A stretch of 36,068 bases of DNA from Corynebacterium provencense. Lineage in GTDB: Bacteria > Actinomycetota > Actinomycetes > Mycobacteriales > Mycobacteriaceae. Under the pieces are notes generated by a model. It saw nothing but the letters and a program-made list of their open reading frames with translations, did no database searches and was not told the DNA's origin. This document shows, piece by piece, positions 32,197-36,068 of this stretch (its first letter is position 1; every line of letters begins with the position of its first letter). The translations under genes and the position numbers were made by a program. The DNA lies in NCBI GenBank assembly GCA_900049755.1, contig LT160592.1, positions 1,265,650 through 1,301,717 of the forward strand, read 5' to 3'.

Positions 32197-33782
32197 GCAG
32201 AGGCCCGGTCGACCCCCGACTGCTGCAGCTGTCCGGCCCGACCCGGAGGTGGACCGCCGTCCTCGCCGTGGTGACGGCCCTGCGGACGGTCGCGCTGGTG
32301 ATCTCCGGCATCATCGTCGGGCGGACCTCAGCCTCCGTCATCACCGACGGTACGGGTCTCGCCGACCACCGGGCGGCGCTCGGCGTCCTCGCTCTCCTCG
32401 TCGTCGCCCGCACCGCACTCGCCTGGGTGGAACAGCGCTACAGTCACCGTGCCGCGGCGCAGGCCACCGAAGACCTCCGGGTCCGGGCACTGACGGTGCT
32501 GGCCCACCGCGATCCCCGGACCGTGGACCGGGCGGAATGGCGCACCCTCCTCACCGAAGGAACGGAGGGCCTGGGCCCCTACCTCACCGGCTACCTGCCG
32601 GCCCTGATGTCCACCGCCCTGGCGACCCCCGCGGTCCTGCTGGTGGTGTGGTTCCTGGACGCCGGGTCCGCGATAGTCGCCGTGGTCACCCTGCCGCTGA
32701 TACCGGTGTTCATGTGGCTTGTCGGCACTCTCACCGCCGGGCGCACGGAAAAGAAGCTCATGACCCTCGGCGTCCTGTCCGACCAGCTGCTCGACCTGGT
32801 CACCGGCCTGCCGACCCTGCGCGCACTGGGGCGTCTCTCCGCCCCCGTCGCCGAGGTCCGGCGACTGTCCGACCGACACCGTCGTTCCACCGTGGAGGTG
32901 CTGCGTATCGCATTCCTGTCCTCGATGGTCCTGGAGTTCCTCGCGACACTGTCGATCGCCCTCGTCGCCGTGGGGATCGGATTCCGACTTCTCGACGGGT
33001 CCATGACCCTGGCCGCCGGGCTGACAGTGCTGATCATCATCCCCGAGGTGTACAACCCTGTCCGCCAGGTCGGAACCCGGTTCCATGACGCCCGCGACGG
33101 GATCGTCGCGGTGGACCGGATCCTCACCCTCCTCGCCGCCCGTTCCGACGGGGACACCACGGCACACCCCGGCACGACCGGGGGAGCCGGGGAAGCCGGG
33201 GGACGCGATGCACAGGACGGGCAGGGCGGGCAGGGCCTGACCGTCACCTTCGACCACCTCTCCGCCACCGGACGTGACGGCCCCCGACCCCGCGACGTCA
33301 CCGGCACCGCACGCCCCGGACAGCTCACCGTCCTGACCGGCCCGAACGGTGCCGGGAAGACCACCACCCTGCTGGCACTGCTCGGTATCGCGACCGACGG
33401 GGTCACCGGCACCGCCCGGGTCACCGCAGGGCCGGGGACCGGACCACGCCTCACCGGCACCGAACTCTGGGACCGGACCTCCTACCTGCCGCAACGACCT
33501 GTCCTCGACACGGCGGACGCCACGGCCGTCGGCGACACCTCCGGACTGTCCCTGGGGCAACGGCAACGGGCGGCGGTCCACGCCGAACTCGACCGCAGTC
33601 GCACGACCGGTCGTGACCTGCTGCTCCTCGACGAACCGACAGCCCACCTGGACACCCCCAACGCCAGGACCATGGTCGAGGCCCTGCGCCGGCGGGCTGC
33701 GGAAGGCGCGACGGTGCTCATCGCCTCCCACGACCCCCTGGTCACCGCCGCAGCAGACCACCACATCGAGGTGAGACCGTGA
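32193..33782 (+). CDS. cydD: ABC transporter CydD of the CydDC thiol exporter
   Basis: A half-transporter of 529 residues that, with CydC, exports cysteine/glutathione-type reductants (or controls heme) for assembly of cytochrome bd. The transmembrane domain has six helices and the CydD-typical LSSMVLEFLATLSIALVAVGIGFRL (core VLEFLATLSIALVA). The ATPase has Walker A GPNGAGKTTT, Q-loop SYLPQR, signature LSLGQRQR and Walker B LLLLDEPTAHLD. Only about 17 residues lie between Q-loop and signature, where about 50 are usual, so most of the helical subdomain is missing. A Gly/Asp-rich linker joins the two domains. The start overlaps cydB by four bases, the stop overlaps cydC. Confidence 0.9.
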   Translation: MSRGPVDPRLLQLSGPTRRWTAVLAVVTALRTVALVISGIIVGRTSASVITDGTGLADHRAALGVLALLVVARTALAWVEQRYSHRAAAQATEDLRVRALTVLAHRDPRTVDRAEWRTLLTEGTEGLGPYLTGYLPALMSTALATPAVLLVVWFLDAGSAIVAVVTLPLIPVFMWLVGTLTAGRTEKKLMTLGVLSDQLLDLVTGLPTLRALGRLSAPVAEVRRLSDRHRRSTVEVLRIAFLSSMVLEFLATLSIALVAVGIGFRLLDGSMTLAAGLTVLIIIPEVYNPVRQVGTRFHDARDGIVAVDRILTLLAARSDGDTTAHPGTTGGAGEAGGRDAQDGQGGQGLTVTFDHLSATGRDGPRPRDVTGTARPGQLTVLTGPNGAGKTTTLLALLGIATDGVTGTARVTAGPGTGPRLTGTELWDRTSYLPQRPVLDTADATAVGDTSGLSLGQRQRAAVHAELDRSRTTGRDLLLLDEPTAHLDTPNARTMVEALRRRAAEGATVLIASHDPLVTAAADHHIEVRP

Positions 33783-34771
33783 ACGTGACACGTACCCTGG
33801 CCGCCGCCCGCCCCCTCACCGGACTGAGGACCCGTGACCTCGTGGCACCGGTGGCTTCGGGAACGGCGACACTCCTGGCGTCGCTCACCCTGACCGTCGT
33901 CTCCGCCTGGCTGATCACCCGGGCCTGGCAGATGCCGCCGGTGATGGACCTGACCGTGGCCGTCACCGCTGTGCGAGCACTCGGCATCTCCCGTGCCGCG
34001 TTCCGCTACACCGACCGGCTCAGCGCCCACGGGCTCGCCCTGCGCTGCGCCGCCACCGCCAGGGTGAACGCCTACCGCACCGGTCCGGAGCCCCCTGGGG
34101 ACCGGGCCGGCGGCACGTCAGATACAGAGGGCACGTCCGGGAGCGCCGCCGCCACGGTCGGCGACACCCCGCACCTGCAGGCGGTCGGCCTGGCATACGG
34201 CCGGGACCATGTCCTGGGCATCACGGACCTCGACCTGCCGTTCGGTACGGTCCACACGGTCACCGCGGCGTCCGGCACGGGCAAGACCACTCTGCTGCTC
34301 ACCCTCGCCGGGCTGCTCCCACCCCTGCACGGAACGGTGACCCTCGACGGGGTCCTGCTCACGGACCTCGACCCGGAACTGCTGCACCGGACCGTCTCCT
34401 ACCTGCCCGAGGACGCCCACGTCTTCGCCACGACCGTGCGGGACAATCTCGCCGTCGGGGCACCGGACGCCCCGGACGACCTGATGCGCGCCACCCTCAC
34501 GGCCGTGGGGCTCAGGGACTGGGTGGACGCGCTCCCGCACGGACTGTCCACGGTGCTGGCGGACGGTCCCGACAGTCTGTCCGGTGGGCAACGCCGCCGG
34601 CTCCTGCTCGCCCGGATGCTGCTCACCGACGCCCCGGTGCTGCTGCTCGACGAACCTTTCGAGCACCTTGACGCCGACGGCGCCACGGAACTGGAGGGAC
34701 TGTTCACCGCACCCCGACTGCCCGGGGCCAGGACCCGCCGCACGGTGGTCATTGTCCGGCACCCCCGGTGA
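33779..34771 (+). CDS. cydC: ABC transporter CydC, internally shortened
   Basis: The second half-transporter of CydDC, but only 330 residues against about 550 expected. The first about 100 residues are typical CydC (TVVSAWLITRAWQMPP, VRALGISRAAFRYTDRLSAHG), covering two helices. A low-complexity Gly/Pro/Ser linker then leads directly to the ATPase (Walker A ASGTGKTT, signature LSGGQRRR, Walker B VLLLDEPFEHLD). About 220 residues, four transmembrane helices, are missing in frame. The GTG start overlaps the cydD stop (GTGA). It could be a true reduced form, a degenerating gene or an assembly collapse. It ends 23 bases inside the convergent GntR gene. Confidence 0.85.
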   Translation: MNVTRTLAAARPLTGLRTRDLVAPVASGTATLLASLTLTVVSAWLITRAWQMPPVMDLTVAVTAVRALGISRAAFRYTDRLSAHGLALRCAATARVNAYRTGPEPPGDRAGGTSDTEGTSGSAAATVGDTPHLQAVGLAYGRDHVLGITDLDLPFGTVHTVTAASGTGKTTLLLTLAGLLPPLHGTVTLDGVLLTDLDPELLHRTVSYLPEDAHVFATTVRDNLAVGAPDAPDDLMRATLTAVGLRDWVDALPHGLSTVLADGPDSLSGGQRRRLLLARMLLTDAPVLLLDEPFEHLDADGATELEGLFTAPRLPGARTRRTVVIVRHPR

Positions 34772-35927
34772 GACTGTCCCAGAGCCGGACGTCGAACCGG
34801 AGTCCCGCCGCGGCGGCGGCCGACATGTGCCGCACCGCATTGTCGAGCTTCGACCCCCACGTCCACACCGCCACCGGGGCATTGCCGTTGACCAGGGCAC
34901 TCATGATCTGACGGTCGTCGGCGACGATGCGGGCCACCACGGGACCGTAGTTGAGCTGAAGCACCGAGATGAACATCTGCAGGCGCAGGGTCAGGGAATG
35001 GAAGGTGCGCGCGGACTGGCGGAGACCGGCCGCCTCCGCCAGTTCCTGCTGGAAGTACAGGTCGGCCTGGTCGACGCGCACGGCGTCCCCCCGTTCTGCG
35101 GCGGCCTCCAGCATCCGCAGTGCCGTCTGTGCGCCGAGCAGCCGGTGGCGGGGCACTGCCGCACAGGCACGCAGGAGGACGGTGCCGACCTGCAGACGCG
35201 CGGCGTAGAGGTCGATGATGTCCGCGCCGGTGACGAGGGGCAGGGAGAACACACCGTCCCGGGATTCCAGCAGGCCGTCGTCGGCGAGACGTCGCATCGC
35301 CGCGCGCACCACGGACTGCCGTATGCCCATGTGGGACGCCAGGACACCACCGGTGACACGGTCGCCGGCGGAGAAGCCGGAGTCGGTGATCTCCTTGCGC
35401 AGGGCGACGGCGACCTGTTCAGCCGGTGAGAGTTCCCCTCCCGCCGTCCCCTGCCACCCTGGTCCGGGAACCTGCCACCCTGTGCTGAATGAGTCAGAAA
35501 CCGGTTCACTGTCTCGCTCACCGGACATGCCGCCGTAACGGTCTGCGTGGCCTGCACGCAGGCCTGTGCCTGAACCTGTACCCGGAGCTGTGCCCGGGTC
35601 GGACCGTCTCCACCTCACCCCGTGCAGGCCCTGCCCGACCCGGACGGACAGTGCGGAGAGCAGATCCCCGGGCACCGCGTCCACGCTGCGTCCGCAGGCC
35701 TCCAGAAGGCCTGCCGTCTGGGACAGGAACGCCTCCCAGGTCTGCTGTCCCGGCTCCCAGAACACCCGTACCGTGTCCGCCCCCAGACTGTCCCCGTCCA
35801 CCGGGGGCCCGGCCGCTCCGTCCCCGGGCTCACGCCGGGTGGTCGGCCAGGCGTCCGCCCCGGAGATCCGCAGCGCCGCCATGACCGCGGTCGCCCGCCT
35901 GTCGAAGGCCTGCAGTTCCCCCGGCAT
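34749..35927 (-). CDS. GntR-family regulator (FadR/FCD type) with an extra N-terminal domain
   Basis: A 392-residue regulator. Residues about 165-228 form the GntR winged HTH (LSPAEQVAVALRKEI, ASHMGIRQSVVRAAMRRLADDGLL). Residues about 235-385 are an all-helical FCD-type ligand domain (DLYAARLQVGTVLLRAC, LYFQQELAEAAG, FHSLTLRLQMF). The first about 110 residues are not part of a normal GntR protein and are joined by a Gly/Thr-rich linker. The ATG at 35927 was chosen because AGGAGG precedes it by seven bases; the frame stays open to the window edge. An internal ATG at residue 133 would give a standard-length GntR. Convergent with cydC, overlapping by 23 bases. Ligand unknown. Confidence 0.82.
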   Translation of the reverse strand: MPGELQAFDRRATAVMAALRISGADAWPTTRREPGDGAAGPPVDGDSLGADTVRVFWEPGQQTWEAFLSQTAGLLEACGRSVDAVPGDLLSALSVRVGQGLHGVRWRRSDPGTAPGTGSGTGLRAGHADRYGGMSGERDSEPVSDSFSTGWQVPGPGWQGTAGGELSPAEQVAVALRKEITDSGFSAGDRVTGGVLASHMGIRQSVVRAAMRRLADDGLLESRDGVFSLPLVTGADIIDLYAARLQVGTVLLRACAAVPRHRLLGAQTALRMLEAAAERGDAVRVDQADLYFQQELAEAAGLRQSARTFHSLTLRLQMFISVLQLNYGPVVARIVADDRQIMSALVNGNAPVAVWTWGSKLDNAVRHMSAAAAAGLRFDVRLWDSLTGGAGQ

Positions 35928-36068
35928 GTCGGCGCCTCCTGTACTGAATTCCACACTGATCCGCGGAAAACTCACCGTGAAGGCGGAGAACCGCAGGCTG
36001 CGGTGACCGTGTTCCACCCGGAGCAGGTCACCTCCCCGCCGTATCCGGCGCATCGCACGGCTGACCAG

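Noticed and set aside
1..36068. CRISPR array, tRNA or rRNA genes, phage integrase
   Set aside because: No regularly spaced repeats, cloverleaf-like segments, rRNA signatures or recombinase motifs were seen on either strand, although weak tRNAs cannot be excluded by eye.

Overview
The window is high-GC actinobacterial DNA, most likely from a Corynebacterium-type organism. The evidence is leaderless starts behind TAnnnT -10 boxes, a ygfZ / class IV aminotransferase / nitrobindin-like / DUF2993 cluster like that of mycobacteria and corynebacteria, a free-standing ctaD, and a cydABDC cluster. Genus is inference. No rRNA, tRNA, CRISPR array or IS element was seen.

Layout. (1) 1-4020 is a housekeeping block: ygfZ (-), pabC (+), nitrobindin-like (-), DUF2993 (-). 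It is broken by three degenerate 38-bp elements (108-145, 3865-3902, 3983-4020) that match the Nextera mate-pair junction adapter. The last two enclose an 80-bp degraded copy of 1211-1290. These are almost certainly assembly artefacts, and they truncate ygfZ, the DUF2993 gene and an amidase gene. (2) 4021-9291 (-) is a nitrogen-scavenging cluster: PucR regulator, M20 carbamoylase/allantoate-type amidohydrolase, DUF3311 protein, sodium:solute symporter and the amidase start. (3) 9292-22431 is a defence island. It holds an overlapping + strand pair, a 1220-aa protein of unknown fold and a 1628-aa SF2 helicase with a DUF1998-like zinc-rich C-terminus, arranged like Druantia type III (DruH + DruE). 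A 65-aa unknown protein follows. Convergent to these is a translationally coupled pair, a Nudix hydrolase and a PLD-helicase-DUF3427 protein. (4) 22432-26565 carries YbjQ, cytochrome aa3 subunit I (ctaD), a LysR regulator and a VapBC toxin-antitoxin pair. (5) 26574-29151 holds an MMPL exporter, frameshifted by a 62-bp insertion with an 18-bp repeat, divergent from a CsoR/CstR-family repressor with two matching operators between them. (6) 29152-34771 is cydABDC (cytochrome bd and its ABC exporter) with an unusually short CydC. A convergent GntR/FCD regulator closes the window.

How the parts work together. The PucR cluster would import and hydrolyse a ureide, carbamoyl or amide nitrogen source. 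The aa3 oxidase (ctaD) and the bd oxidase (cyd) are the two terminal branches of respiration. The CstR-like repressor probably controls the MMPL exporter and itself. The island genes appear to be two adjacent nucleic-acid-directed antiviral modules meeting tail to tail. It is lower in GC than its flanks, most visibly in the PLD-helicase gene, which fits horizontal acquisition.
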